From: Gammaproteobacteria bacterium
GTDB taxonomy: Bacteria; Pseudomonadota; Gammaproteobacteria; Xanthomonadales; Wenzhouxiangellaceae
Reading direction: 5' to 3'
Assembly: GCA_009908385.1 (NCBI GenBank)
Contig: JAAAPE010000075.1
Coordinates: 62,001-126,000 of the forward strand
Length of the DNA: 64,000 bases
The notes below the pieces were generated by a model. That model did not search any database, was not told the DNA's origin, and worked only from the letters and a program-made list of their open reading frames with translations. Shown here in pieces: positions 35,326 through 43,934 of this stretch (its first letter is position 1; each line of letters starts with the position of its first letter). Both the position numbers and the translations under genes were made by a program.

Positions 35326-38300
35326 ATGAAATTTCAAGACTTTTCGCGGCTTTCGCGCGTCTGGTCGGCTTTCATGGTGATTGGTATGCTGGCCCTCGTC
35401 AGCCTGCCGGCTTCCCATGTATTCGCCCAGAGCACGTCTGCCGATCTGCGCGGTCGCGTCCTTGCCGAAGACGGCAGCGCGGTTTCCGGGGCCACCGTCC
35501 AGATTCTTCACGTTCCGTCGGGGACGGTTTCTGAAGCGGTCACCGGTGACACGGGTGGTTTCTTCCGGGGCGGCCTGCGCGTCGGCGGCCCCTACCAGAT
35601 CACCGTCCAGGCCGAGGGCTACGAGCCCACGCAGGAAGGCGGTGTCTTCCTCGAGCCGGGCTCGCAGGATCCGCTGGTCCTGACGCTGGGAGAGGTCGAC
35701 CGCGACCTGGGGACGCTCCAGGTCACCGGCACGGCCATTTCCGCCGCCACCGAACTGAACAACGGCGTCGGCTCGACCTACAGCGCACGCGACATCCAGA
35801 ACCAGCCGGCCGCCGACCGCGACATCATCGCCACGCTCGCGCGCGATCCGCTGGTCCAGACCGAAGAAGTCGGCATCATGTCGGTCGCTGGCACCAACCC
35901 GCGCTTCAATGCCTTCGCCATCGACGGCTCGCTGCAGCAGGACGACTTCGGCCTGACCGACGGCACCTACGCGACGACGCGCTCGCCGATCAACCTCGAC
36001 GCGGTCGAGTCGGCCACGCTGGTCGCCTCCGACTACTCCGTGACCTCCAGCGGCTTCACCGGCGGCCTGGTCAACGTCGTCACGAAGTCCGGCACCAACG
36101 AGTTCGACGGCTCGCTCTACTACGCCTATCAGGACGATTCCATGATCGGCGAGGATTTCGACGGCGGCAGCTTCGATCCGGGCACCTTCGAGGAGAAGGA
36201 ATACGGCATGACCCTCGGCGGCCCGATCGTCAAGGACAAGCTGTTCTTCTTCGTGTCCTACGACGAATACGAGAACGCCTCGCCGGTCGATTTCACCAAC
36301 TCCGACAACTTCAACGGCGTCGATCCGGCCTTCTTCGAGGCCGCGCGCCAGGTCATCCAGAACACCTACGGCTTCGACCCGGGCGGCCGCCCGCAGGTCG
36401 TCAACGTGCCTCAGATCTCCGAGCGTACCCTGGCCAAGGTCGACTGGAACATCAGCGCCGATCACCGCCTTGCGCTGACCTACCAGAAGTCGGAAGAAAA
36501 CGATACCAGCGTCGGTGCCGATGAGTTCTCCGGTGCGTGGTACGACATTCCGCTGTCGATCGAGGCCTACACCGCCGAGCTCTTCTCCGACTGGACCTAC
36601 GCCTTCTCGACCAACCTGCGCGTCAACTACACCGAGAAGGTGCGCGGCCAGAATTGCCGCGCCGGCACCCAGTTCGGGCAGATCTCGCTCGACTTCGACG
36701 ATCTCGACAGCATCGCCGGCAGCCCGCTCGAAGGCCTGCTGACCGAAGACGGCAACAGCTTCATCGCTGGCTGCGACAATTTCCGTCACGCCAACGCCTT
36801 CGAGGACGAGCGCCTCCAGGTCTTCGCTTCGGGCGAATACTTCATGGGCGATCACCTGATCACCTTCGGTACGGAATACCAGCAGTACGATCTGTTCAAC
36901 GTCTTCATCCCGTTCTCCAACGGCGACTTCCAGTTCGAAACCTACGAGGACCTGGTCAATCGCACGGCCGACGTGTTCTACAGCAACGTCCCGTCGAACA
37001 ACGCGCAGCAGGGCGCGGCGGCCTGGGGCTATGACCACTGGGCCTTCTTCGTGCAGGACACCTGGTCGGTCACCCCGGACTTCGAACTCAGCTACGGCGT
37101 GCGCTACGAGCGCTTCGAGCAGAGTGACGCGCCGCAGTTCAGTCAGGCGGTGTTCGACGAGTACGGCGTGGACACCAGCAACAACATCGACGGCAACGAC
37201 CTGATCATGCCGCGCGTGGGCTTCTTCTGGCGGCCCTGGAACCGCGCCAGCATCAGCGGCGGCTTCGGACTCTACGCCGGTGGCGATCCGAAGGTGTGGA
37301 CCTCCAACGCTTTCCAGAACGCCACCTTCGGCGCGTTCGGGGGCGGCATCGAGAACGTCGATATCACGCAGGTACCGCAGCAGCTTCTCGACCAGGTCGC
37401 GCAGGGCACGGCCGTGCCGATCGACTACATCAGTGAAGATTTCGACACGCCTTCGGACTACAAGGCTTCGCTGCGCTTCGAACAGGCTTTCGACTTCGAG
37501 ATCGGCGGCCTGGACCTGGGTGACAACTACCGCTTCACGGCCCAGTACCTCTACACCGAGGCCAAGGACGGCTTCATCTGGGAGAACGTGGCCCACAGCA
37601 ACGAGGCGGCGCTTCCGCTGGGCACGGCCCCGGACGGCCGCCCGATCTACGCCGACCTGGAAGACCTGGGTATTCCCAACCTGACCCGCCTGACCAACAG
37701 CAGCGGCGCCAACAGCAGCGTCCTGTCGGTGGGCCTGTCGAAGTTCTACGACAGCGGCGTGAACTTCAACTTCAGCTACGCCTACCAGGACACCGAGATC
37801 GTTTCCGAGGGCACGTCGTCGCGCGGCATTTCAAACTGGCGTTCGATCTTCGCCGCCGACAAGAACAACCCCGATCCGCGTGTTTCGCCCTTCCAGATCG
37901 AACATTCGTTCAAGCTCAACCTGGGCTACGAACGCGCCTTCTTCGGCGACTACGCCACGCGTTTCGATATCTTCGGCCGCGTGTTCAAGGGTGACGTGTT
38001 CAGCACCTCCTTCGATCTTGACGACGACAACGCGCTGTTCGGTCGTGCCGGCCTGGGCGAGGATCCCTTCGACAACGCCCCGCTCTACATTCCGGATCTG
38101 AACGGCGATCCCCGCGTGGTTTACGGCTCGGGCTTCGATTTCGACGGCTTTTCGCAGTACGTCCGGGACAACAACATCCCGACCGGCGAAATCCACGACC
38201 CGTACTCGTCGGAATCCAACGACTGGAACAACATCTGGGATCTGCGCTTCCAGCAGGAAATCCCGAGCATTCCGGGACTGGATCGCTTCGTCGGCGACAA

Positions 38301-38610
38301 TCGCTTCAAGGTAGTCCTCGACATCGAGAACTTCCTGAACCTGATCAACGACGACTGGGGTCGCTACACCAATGGGCCCTTCTTCGGTCAGGCCGGAATC
38401 GTACGGGCAGATCTCGTCTCGGCCGCGGACGTGGCCGCCAACGGCATCGACGGCGCCACCGCGCTGACCGGCGACCAGCCGCGCCAGCTTTGTCAGAGTG
38501 CCGGTGACTGCGTTTACCGATACAATGACTTCGACAACGATCCTACGCGTTTCACGGATCGGGAGCGTTCCGTCTACGAAATCCGCCTGACGCTGCGCTA
38601 TGATTTCTGA
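35326..38610 (+). CDS. Oar-like TonB-dependent receptor with carboxypeptidase-regulatory domain
   Basis: A 1094-residue outer-membrane protein. Signal peptide (1-36, ending HVFAQ), then an immunoglobulin-like CarboxypepD-regulatory domain (about 37-125, DLRGRVLAEDGSAVSGATVQI), a plug (about 130-250) with VESATLVASDYSVTSSGFTGGLVNVVTKSG, and a very long barrel ending RLTLRYDF. Oar-type receptors are common in Xanthomonadales and Myxococcales and are thought to take up oligopeptides or proteins or to adhere to them. The ATG is preceded by GGAG. Two intrinsic-terminator-like hairpins follow. Confidence 0.95.
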   Translation: MKFQDFSRLSRVWSAFMVIGMLALVSLPASHVFAQSTSADLRGRVLAEDGSAVSGATVQILHVPSGTVSEAVTGDTGGFFRGGLRVGGPYQITVQAEGYEPTQEGGVFLEPGSQDPLVLTLGEVDRDLGTLQVTGTAISAATELNNGVGSTYSARDIQNQPAADRDIIATLARDPLVQTEEVGIMSVAGTNPRFNAFAIDGSLQQDDFGLTDGTYATTRSPINLDAVESATLVASDYSVTSSGFTGGLVNVVTKSGTNEFDGSLYYAYQDDSMIGEDFDGGSFDPGTFEEKEYGMTLGGPIVKDKLFFFVSYDEYENASPVDFTNSDNFNGVDPAFFEAARQVIQNTYGFDPGGRPQVVNVPQISERTLAKVDWNISADHRLALTYQKSEENDTSVGADEFSGAWYDIPLSIEAYTAELFSDWTYAFSTNLRVNYTEKVRGQNCRAGTQFGQISLDFDDLDSIAGSPLEGLLTEDGNSFIAGCDNFRHANAFEDERLQVFASGEYFMGDHLITFGTEYQQYDLFNVFIPFSNGDFQFETYEDLVNRTADVFYSNVPSNNAQQGAAAWGYDHWAFFVQDTWSVTPDFELSYGVRYERFEQSDAPQFSQAVFDEYGVDTSNNIDGNDLIMPRVGFFWRPWNRASISGGFGLYAGGDPKVWTSNAFQNATFGAFGGGIENVDITQVPQQLLDQVAQGTAVPIDYISEDFDTPSDYKASLRFEQAFDFEIGGLDLGDNYRFTAQYLYTEAKDGFIWENVAHSNEAALPLGTAPDGRPIYADLEDLGIPNLTRLTNSSGANSSVLSVGLSKFYDSGVNFNFSYAYQDTEIVSEGTSSRGISNWRSIFAADKNNPDPRVSPFQIEHSFKLNLGYERAFFGDYATRFDIFGRVFKGDVFSTSFDLDDDNALFGRAGLGEDPFDNAPLYIPDLNGDPRVVYGSGFDFDGFSQYVRDNNIPTGEIHDPYSSESNDWNNIWDLRFQQEIPSIPGLDRFVGDNRFKVVLDIENFLNLINDDWGRYTNGPFFGQAGIVRADLVSAADVAANGIDGATALTGDQPRQLCQSAGDCVYRYNDFDNDPTRFTDRERSVYEIRLTLRYDF

Positions 38611-38635
38611 TCAAGCTGCGTAATCGGCACGAAGG

Positions 38636-38694
38636 CCCGGCTCCGGCCGGGTTCTTCGAGGGAGCGGCCAGCCATCGTGCTGGCCGTTCCTGTT
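38636..38694 (+). terminator. tandem hairpins after the Oar-like receptor gene
   Basis: CCCGGC/GCCGGG with a 4-nt loop (38636-38651) followed by gttcttc, and GGCCAGC/GCTGGCC with a 6-nt loop (38666-38685) followed by gttcctgttt. Together they probably end the receptor transcript just before ppnN. Confidence 0.6.
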
Positions 38695-38707
38695 TAAGGG
38701 CCTCATA

Positions 38708-40138
38708 ATGAGGCGCATGGAAGAATCAAGAGGGCTCATGAACGAAATCGCGCCAAAGAACAACGGATGCCTCCGGGAGACGGTGTCCACGCGCGTCTAC
38801 CCGGCGCGCAGCCTCAAGGTGCTCTCTCGCGCGGAGGTCGCGCGACTGTCGGACGCCACCCAGGAATTGGGGGAATTACTGCGGCAGGTCGCACTGGCCG
38901 TGCTCACTTCGGGCGAGCAGGGCGATGACGCCGAACAGATGCTCGCAACCTACAAGGATTTCCACATCGAAGTGCACCAGGTCACGCGCGGGATGCGCAT
39001 CGACCTGGAGAACGCGCCGGGCTGCGCCTTCGTCGATGGAGAGATGATCCGCGGCATCCGCGAGCTGCTCTCGGCGGTGGTGCGCGACATCGTTTACTTC
39101 CATACCGAGATTCACCCGAGCCCGTACTTCGATCTCGCCAGTTCCGAAGGGATCACGAACACCGTTTTCGAGATTCTGCGCAATGCGAAGCTGCTCGATA
39201 CCGACGTCGATCCGCGCATGATCGTGTGCTGGGGCGGGCACTCCATCAGCAGTGAGGAATACGACTACACCAAGGAGACCGGCTACCAGCTGGGCCTGCG
39301 CGGCATGGATATCTGCACCGGCTGCGGACCGGGCGCCATGAAAGGTCCGATGAAGGGAGCGACCATCGCGCATGCCAAGCAGCGCACCCTGCCGGGCCGC
39401 TACGTCGGCATTTCCGAGCCGGGGATCATCGCCGCCGAATCGCCCAATCCGATCGTCAACGACCTGGTGATCATGCCCGACATCGAAAAGCGTCTCGAGG
39501 GCTTCGTCCGCCTCGGGCACGGCATCATCGTGTTTCCGGGCGGGGTGGGCACGGCCGAGGAAATCCTCTACCTGCTCGGCGTGCTGCTCAACCCCGACAA
39601 TCGGGACATGCCGTTCCCGCTGGTCTTCACCGGCCCGGAGTCGGCCCGCGACTACTTCGAGGAAATCGACCGCTTCGTCGGACTGACCCTGGGGGAAGAG
39701 GCCCGCGAGCGCTACCGCATCATCATCGACAACCCGGTCGCGGTGGCCCGCCACATGGCCGAAGGCATGCAGCGCGTCCTTCAGTGGCGCGTCGACACCA
39801 ACGACGCCTTCTACTTCAACTGGAAACTGAAAACCGACCTCGCTTTCCAGGAGCCCTTCGAGGTGACCCACGAGAGCATGGCGGCGCTCGACATCTCGCC
39901 GCAGCTGCCGGTGCACGAGCTGGCCGCCAACCTGCGTCGACTGTTCTCCGGCATCGTCACCGGCAACGTCAAGCCCAATGGATTGCGCGCCATCCGCGAG
40001 CACGGCCCCTACCAGATCAAGGGCGAGCCCGCCGTCCTCCGCGCGCTCGACGACCTGCTCAAGCGCTTCGTCGCCCAGCACCGCATGAAGCTCCCCGGCG
40101 GCAAGCCTTACGAGCCCTGCTACCGCATCGTCGGCTGA
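38708..40138 (+). CDS. ppnN: pyrimidine/purine nucleotide 5'-monophosphate nucleosidase
   Basis: A 476-residue enzyme hydrolysing the N-glycosidic bond of nucleoside monophosphates, a (p)ppGpp-regulated nucleotide salvage activity in E. coli. It aligns in memory with E. coli PpnN (YgdH) along its length: MIVCWGGHSISSEEYDY, LRGMDICTGCGPGAMKGPMKGA, NDLVIMPDIEKRLEGFVR, the LOG-family PGGVGTAEE motif, and the C-terminal FVAQHRMKLPGGKPYEPCY. The start could also be the internal methionine at 38738 (MNEIAPKN). It is a monocistronic housekeeping gene ending just before the satellite region. Confidence 0.93.
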   Translation: MRRMEESRGLMNEIAPKNNGCLRETVSTRVYPARSLKVLSRAEVARLSDATQELGELLRQVALAVLTSGEQGDDAEQMLATYKDFHIEVHQVTRGMRIDLENAPGCAFVDGEMIRGIRELLSAVVRDIVYFHTEIHPSPYFDLASSEGITNTVFEILRNAKLLDTDVDPRMIVCWGGHSISSEEYDYTKETGYQLGLRGMDICTGCGPGAMKGPMKGATIAHAKQRTLPGRYVGISEPGIIAAESPNPIVNDLVIMPDIEKRLEGFVRLGHGIIVFPGGVGTAEEILYLLGVLLNPDNRDMPFPLVFTGPESARDYFEEIDRFVGLTLGEEARERYRIIIDNPVAVARHMAEGMQRVLQWRVDTNDAFYFNWKLKTDLAFQEPFEVTHESMAALDISPQLPVHELAANLRRLFSGIVTGNVKPNGLRAIREHGPYQIKGEPAVLRALDDLLKRFVAQHRMKLPGGKPYEPCYRIVG

Positions 40139-40190
40139 GGGCTTCGGAGGCGGGGGCGGGGTCGGCCTGCCCGTTGCCAACTTCCAGAGG

Positions 40191-40248
40191 TTGGCTGGTT
40201 CGCACCAGCGTTGGCTCGTTGGCTGGTTCGCTGGTTGGCTGGTTCGGT
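40191..40248. repeat. 8-bp satellite, inverted copy
   Basis: An imperfect array of the unit CTGGTTGG (ttggctggttcg, ttggctcgttggctggttcg and similar). It is the reverse complement of the larger CCAACCAG array 110 bp further on, so the two could fold into a long hairpin enclosing a GC-rich spacer. Confidence 0.85.
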
Positions 40249-40356
40249 TCCCATTGATTTGCGGGGCGGCTTCGCCGCGCAAGGTTGGGTGGGTCTTGTC
40301 GCCAGGCAAGCACCGGAGCTCTCGCGGCAAAGCCGCCCACCCATCCTCCCGGCTGC

Positions 40357-40460
40357 CCAACCAGCCAACCAGCCAACGAGCCAACGAGCCAACCAGCCAA
40401 CCAGCCAACCAGCCAACCAGCCAACCAGCCAACCAGCCAACCAGCCAACCAGCCAACCAG
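40357..40460. repeat. tandem CCAACCAG array, 13 units
   Basis: Thirteen contiguous 8-bp units: two CCAACCAG, two CCAACGAG, then nine perfect CCAACCAG. It lies directly upstream of the mra promoter (26 bp from its -35). Because 8 is not a multiple of three, all reading frames through it are artificially open. It is prone to slippage, so its length may vary between isolates. Confidence 0.95.
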
Positions 40461-40485
40461 CCCGCGCCCAACCCCCTGAAACTGC

Positions 40486-40558
40486 TTGACACCCCGCGGT
40501 CCGAGGGCTATGGTGGCGCCAAGTGGGAAATTGTGGGATTTAGTGGTTTTCGAGTGGA
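40486..40558 (+). promoter_or_regulatory. mra operon promoter with five MraZ-box repeats
   Basis: TTGACA (40486-40491), a 17-bp spacer and TATGGT (40509-40514) form a strong sigma70 promoter. GTGG cores follow at 40513, 40523, 40533, 40543 and 40553, an exact 10-bp period. The second and third read GTGGGA, as in the known MraZ operator. The first overlaps the -10. This predicts autorepression of the dcw cluster by MraZ. Confidence 0.85.
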
Positions 40559-40573
40559 AGCGAGTGTCGAGCC

Positions 40574-41026
40574 GTGTTTTTTGGTGAAACCGCCATCAAT
40601 CTGGACGCCAAGGGCCGCCTGGCCGTGCCGACACGGTACCGCGAGGATCTCGAGGCTGCCTGCGAGAACCGCATGGTGCTCACCTATTCGGCCTTCGACG
40701 CAGGCTGCCTGTGGCTGTATCCGCACCCCGAGTGGGAGAGGATCCGCGACGAAGTGATGGGGCTTTCGACCTTCAACGCCAGCCATCGCAGCCTGCAGCG
40801 CCGGCTGGTGGGCTCGGCGACGCAGCTCGAGCTGGACTCCAATTCCCGAATTCTGCTGCCGCTCACCCTCAGACAGGTGGCCGGACTGGAAAAACGCGCG
40901 GTCTTCATGGGCATGGGCCAGCGCTTCGAAATCTGGAACGAGGACATCCTCAATCAACGCCGCGCCGCCGAGGAGCGAGAGATCCAGGATCAGGCGTCGG
41001 CTGAAATGGCGCAGCTGGTCCTTTAG
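40574..41026 (+). CDS. mraZ: transcriptional regulator MraZ
   Basis: A 150-residue, double AbrB-like swapped-hairpin DNA-binding protein. GTG start (VFFGETAINLDAKGRLAVPTRYRE). The two DXXXR-type motifs, DAKGRLAVP (about 11-19) and DSNSRILLP (about 91-99), mark the two repeats. It forms a ring and represses its own operon by binding the GTGGG repeats immediately upstream. It is the first gene of the division and cell-wall cluster. Confidence 0.96.
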   Translation: MFFGETAINLDAKGRLAVPTRYREDLEAACENRMVLTYSAFDAGCLWLYPHPEWERIRDEVMGLSTFNASHRSLQRRLVGSATQLELDSNSRILLPLTLRQVAGLEKRAVFMGMGQRFEIWNEDILNQRRAAEEREIQDQASAEMAQLVL

Positions 41027-41029
41027 GCC

Positions 41030-41974
41030 ATGGCAAAGGGCCACGAACACGAACCGGTGCTGCACGGACCGGTACTGGATGCGTTGAGGATTCGTGCCGA
41101 CGGCATTTACGTCGATGGCACTTACGGCCGGGGAGGGCACAGCACGGCCATGCTGGCCCGGCTCGGCGAGGAAGGGCGACTGGTGGTAACGGACCGCGAT
41201 CCACAGGCGATTGCCGATGCCCGCGCGAAATTCGCCGACGACGGTCGGGTAACGATTCGTCGGGCGAACTTCGCCGAAATCGGCTCGATCATCGACGAAC
41301 TCGGCCTGAGCGGCCGCGTCGATGGCTTGCTGCTCGACGTCGGCGTCTCGTCACCCCAGCTTGACGACCCCGATCGGGGATTCAGCTTCCAGCACGACGG
41401 CCCACTCGATATGCGCATGGACCCGGATTCGGGCGAGTCGGCGGCCGAGTGGCTGGCCCGCGCCGACGAGTCGGACATCGCGCGCGTGATCAGGGAATAC
41501 GGCGAAGAGCGCTTCGCCCGGCGTATCGCCCGAGCCGTCGTCCGGACCCGAGAAACCACGCCCATCGAACGCACCGCCCAGCTGGCCGCGATCGTCAGCG
41601 AGGCCGTGCCCGGCCCACCGTCGCCCCGACATCCGGCCACGCGCACCTTCCAGGCCCTGCGCATCTTCATCAACGACGAGCTCGGCGCCCTCGAGAGGGC
41701 GCTCGACGACGGAATCGACCTGCTCGCGCCCGGCGGTCGTTTCGTGGTCATCAGCTTCCACTCGCTCGAGGATCGCCTGGTCAAGCGCCGCTTCGCGAAA
41801 GCCGCCCGCCCGCCGCCCGCCAGCCGCCGACTGCCCACGGTCGAACCCTTCGTTGCCCGGCTGAACCTCGTCGGCGGTCTGGTCCGCGCCGACGAGGACG
41901 AGCTCGTGCGCAACCCGCGCGCCCGCAGCGCCCGCATGCGCGTCGCCGAGAAGCCGGCGGGGGAGGCCGCATGA
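41030..41974 (+). CDS. rsmH: 16S rRNA m4C1402 methyltransferase
   Basis: 314 residues, N4-methylation of C1402 in the ribosomal decoding site. It begins HEPVLHGPVLDALRIRADGIYVDGTYGRGGHS with the SAM-binding GTYGRGGH motif, then LLDVGVSSPQLDDPDRGFSFQHDGPLDMRMD, and near the C-terminus VVISFHSLEDRLVKRRF, all diagnostic of RsmH/MraW. It is 3 bp after mraZ and overlaps ftsL by 4 bp. Confidence 0.97.
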   Translation: MAKGHEHEPVLHGPVLDALRIRADGIYVDGTYGRGGHSTAMLARLGEEGRLVVTDRDPQAIADARAKFADDGRVTIRRANFAEIGSIIDELGLSGRVDGLLLDVGVSSPQLDDPDRGFSFQHDGPLDMRMDPDSGESAAEWLARADESDIARVIREYGEERFARRIARAVVRTRETTPIERTAQLAAIVSEAVPGPPSPRHPATRTFQALRIFINDELGALERALDDGIDLLAPGGRFVVISFHSLEDRLVKRRFAKAARPPPASRRLPTVEPFVARLNLVGGLVRADEDELVRNPRARSARMRVAEKPAGEAA

Positions 41975-42237
41975 TCCGCTGGCTCCTGCTCGCCGTCCTG
42001 ACGCTGGCCGTGCTGGCCAGCGCCATTGGCGTTGTGTTCCTGCGGCACGAATCGCGCCAGCTCTTCGTCGCCCTCCAGGCGGCCGAGGAGACGCGTGACG
42101 CGGCACGCGTGGAATGGAGTCGCCTCCAGCTCGAACAGGCCTGGCTCGGTGACGCCGGCCGGGTCGAGGGGCGTGCCCGCGAACAGCTGGAAATGGAGAG
42201 TCCCGAAGAAGTGCGCATCCTGGTGACGTCGCCATGA
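41971..42237 (+). CDS. ftsL: cell division protein FtsL
   Basis: An 88-residue bitopic protein with a membrane helix (residues 3-24) and a periplasmic leucine-zipper-like coiled coil (RQLFVALQAAEETRDAARVEWSRLQLEQ) ending in a conserved REQLEMESP segment. It forms the FtsQLB complex that activates septal synthesis. The ATG overlaps the rsmH stop (ATGA) and its own end overlaps ftsI (ATGA). It was identified by position and topology. Confidence 0.92.
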   Translation: MIRWLLLAVLTLAVLASAIGVVFLRHESRQLFVALQAAEETRDAARVEWSRLQLEQAWLGDAGRVEGRAREQLEMESPEEVRILVTSP

Positions 42238-43934
42238 CCGAGCGCAACGACAGACAGCGAAGCACCGTGAGACTCTGGCTGACCGCCGGCCTGATGCTGC
42301 TCGGCGCCGTCACCCTGGTCGCCCGCGCGGTCAACCTCCAGGTCATGGAGGCGGAGTTCCTGCAGAGCCAGGGCGAGGCCCGCTACCTGCGCGATGTCTC
42401 GATCCCGACCGTTCGCGGCAGCATCCTCGACCGCAACGGCGAACCCCTGGCCGTGTCCACCCCCGTGCAGTCGGTATGGGCCCATCCCGGCGAGCTGCTC
42501 CAGGCCGCCGACCGCATCCCGATGCTCGCCAGCCTGCTCGAGGCCGATGCCGATGACATGGAGCGCCGCCTGACCCAGCGCGCCAATCGCGAGTTCGTCT
42601 GGCTGCGGCGGCAGATCAATCCCGACCTGGCCGAGCGAATCGGCGAGCTCGATATTCCGGGCGTCTTCCTGCAGCGCGAGTACCGGCGTTTCTACCCCAC
42701 CGGCGAGGTCGCCGCCCAGGTCATCGGCTTCACGAACATCGACGACGTCGGCCAGGAAGGCCTGGAGCTCGCCTACAACGACTGGCTCGAGGGCAAGCCG
42801 GGCACCAAGCGCGTGATCAAGGATCGCTTCGGCCGCGTGGTCCAGAACGTCGAGCTCATCCGCGAGGCGCGGCCCGGTCGTGATCTCCAGCTGACCATCG
42901 ACCGCCGCCTGCAGTACCTGGCGTTCCGCGATCTCAAGGCCTCGGTGATCGAGTACGGGGCCCGCTCGGGTTCGGTGGTCGTGCTCGACGTCGTAACCGG
43001 CGAGATCCTCGCGATGGTCAACTATCCGTCCTACAACCCCAACGCGGGGACGCGCACGGCAACGGACGGGCTGCGAAATCGCGCCCTCACCGACGTGCTC
43101 GAACCGGGCTCGGTCATGAAACCCTTCGCCGTGGCCGCGGCCATGGAGGCCGGCATCGCAGAGCCGGGCATGATGGTCGACACCTCACCCGGCGTGCTCA
43201 ACGTGTCGGGACACGACATCCGTGACGTGCGCGATTTCGGCGAACTCAGCGTCGAGCAGCTGCTGACGAAGTCGTCCAACGTCGGCGTCGTTCAGCTGGT
43301 GCTGTCGATGGACGCCCGGCACCTCTGGAGCATGTACTCGCGCTTCGGCTTCGGTTCGGTGTCGGGCACCGGCTTTCCCGGCGAGTCGGCCGGCGTGCTG
43401 CGTGACTACGAGCGCTGGCGCAAGCTCGAACAGGCGACGCTGGCATACGGCTACGGTCTGTCCGTCACGCCCCTGCAGCTCGCCCGGGCCATGGCTGCGG
43501 TTGCCGACGGCGGGCGGCTGCGACAACCGACCTTCGTCACCGGCAGCGACAATCCGCCCCATTCCGTGCTCGATCCGGAGCTGGCGCGACAGCTTGCGTC
43601 CATGCTCGAGACCGTGACCGGCCCGGAAGGCACCGGCCAGGCCGCCCGCGTCGAAGGCTATCGCGTCGCCGGCAAGACCGGCACGTCGCGCAAGGCCGCC
43701 GCCGGCGGCTACGGCGATCGTTACGTCGCCAGCTTCGCCGGCTTCGCGCCGGTCTCCGATCCCAGGCTGGCAGCCGTGGTCGTGGTCAACGACCCGTCCG
43801 GCGATCACTACTACGGTGGGCAGGTCGCCGCGCCGCTGTTCTCCAGCGTCATGGCCGCCGGCCTGCGCCTGTTCAACGTGCCGCCGGACGACCCCGGCCT
43901 GCTCATGGCGCGGGTGGAGGAATCCCGTGAGTGA
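42234..43934 (+). CDS. ftsI: septal peptidoglycan transpeptidase FtsI (PBP3)
   Basis: A 566-residue class B penicillin-binding protein. N-terminal membrane helix (about 13-33), a pedestal domain with RGSILDRNGEPLAVSTP, and the transpeptidase domain with catalytic SVMK (Ser293), SSN (near 348) and KTGTS (Lys481). It cross-links septal peptidoglycan with FtsW. The 3' end overlaps the murE start by 8 bp. Confidence 0.97.
   Translation: MTERNDRQRSTVRLWLTAGLMLLGAVTLVARAVNLQVMEAEFLQSQGEARYLRDVSIPTVRGSILDRNGEPLAVSTPVQSVWAHPGELLQAADRIPMLASLLEADADDMERRLTQRANREFVWLRRQINPDLAERIGELDIPGVFLQREYRRFYPTGEVAAQVIGFTNIDDVGQEGLELAYNDWLEGKPGTKRVIKDRFGRVVQNVELIREARPGRDLQLTIDRRLQYLAFRDLKASVIEYGARSGSVVVLDVVTGEILAMVNYPSYNPNAGTRTATDGLRNRALTDVLEPGSVMKPFAVAAAMEAGIAEPGMMVDTSPGVLNVSGHDIRDVRDFGELSVEQLLTKSSNVGVVQLVLSMDARHLWSMYSRFGFGSVSGTGFPGESAGVLRDYERWRKLEQATLAYGYGLSVTPLQLARAMAAVADGGRLRQPTFVTGSDNPPHSVLDPELARQLASMLETVTGPEGTGQAARVEGYRVAGKTGTSRKAAAGGYGDRYVASFAGFAPVSDPRLAAVVVVNDPSGDHYYGGQVAAPLFSSVMAAGLRLFNVPPDDPGLLMARVEESRE

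Noticed and set aside
35236..37596. A 786-codon open frame on the minus strand opposite the Oar-like receptor
   Set aside because: It is the mirror of a high-GC gene with no family motif, and the plus-strand receptor has a complete signal peptide, plug and barrel.
40191..40757. Frames rich in PTSQPANQ or WLVGWLAG repeats, and a possible CRISPR array
   Set aside because: The 8-bp satellite keeps all frames open, and the units are contiguous with no spacers, so it is neither coding nor CRISPR.
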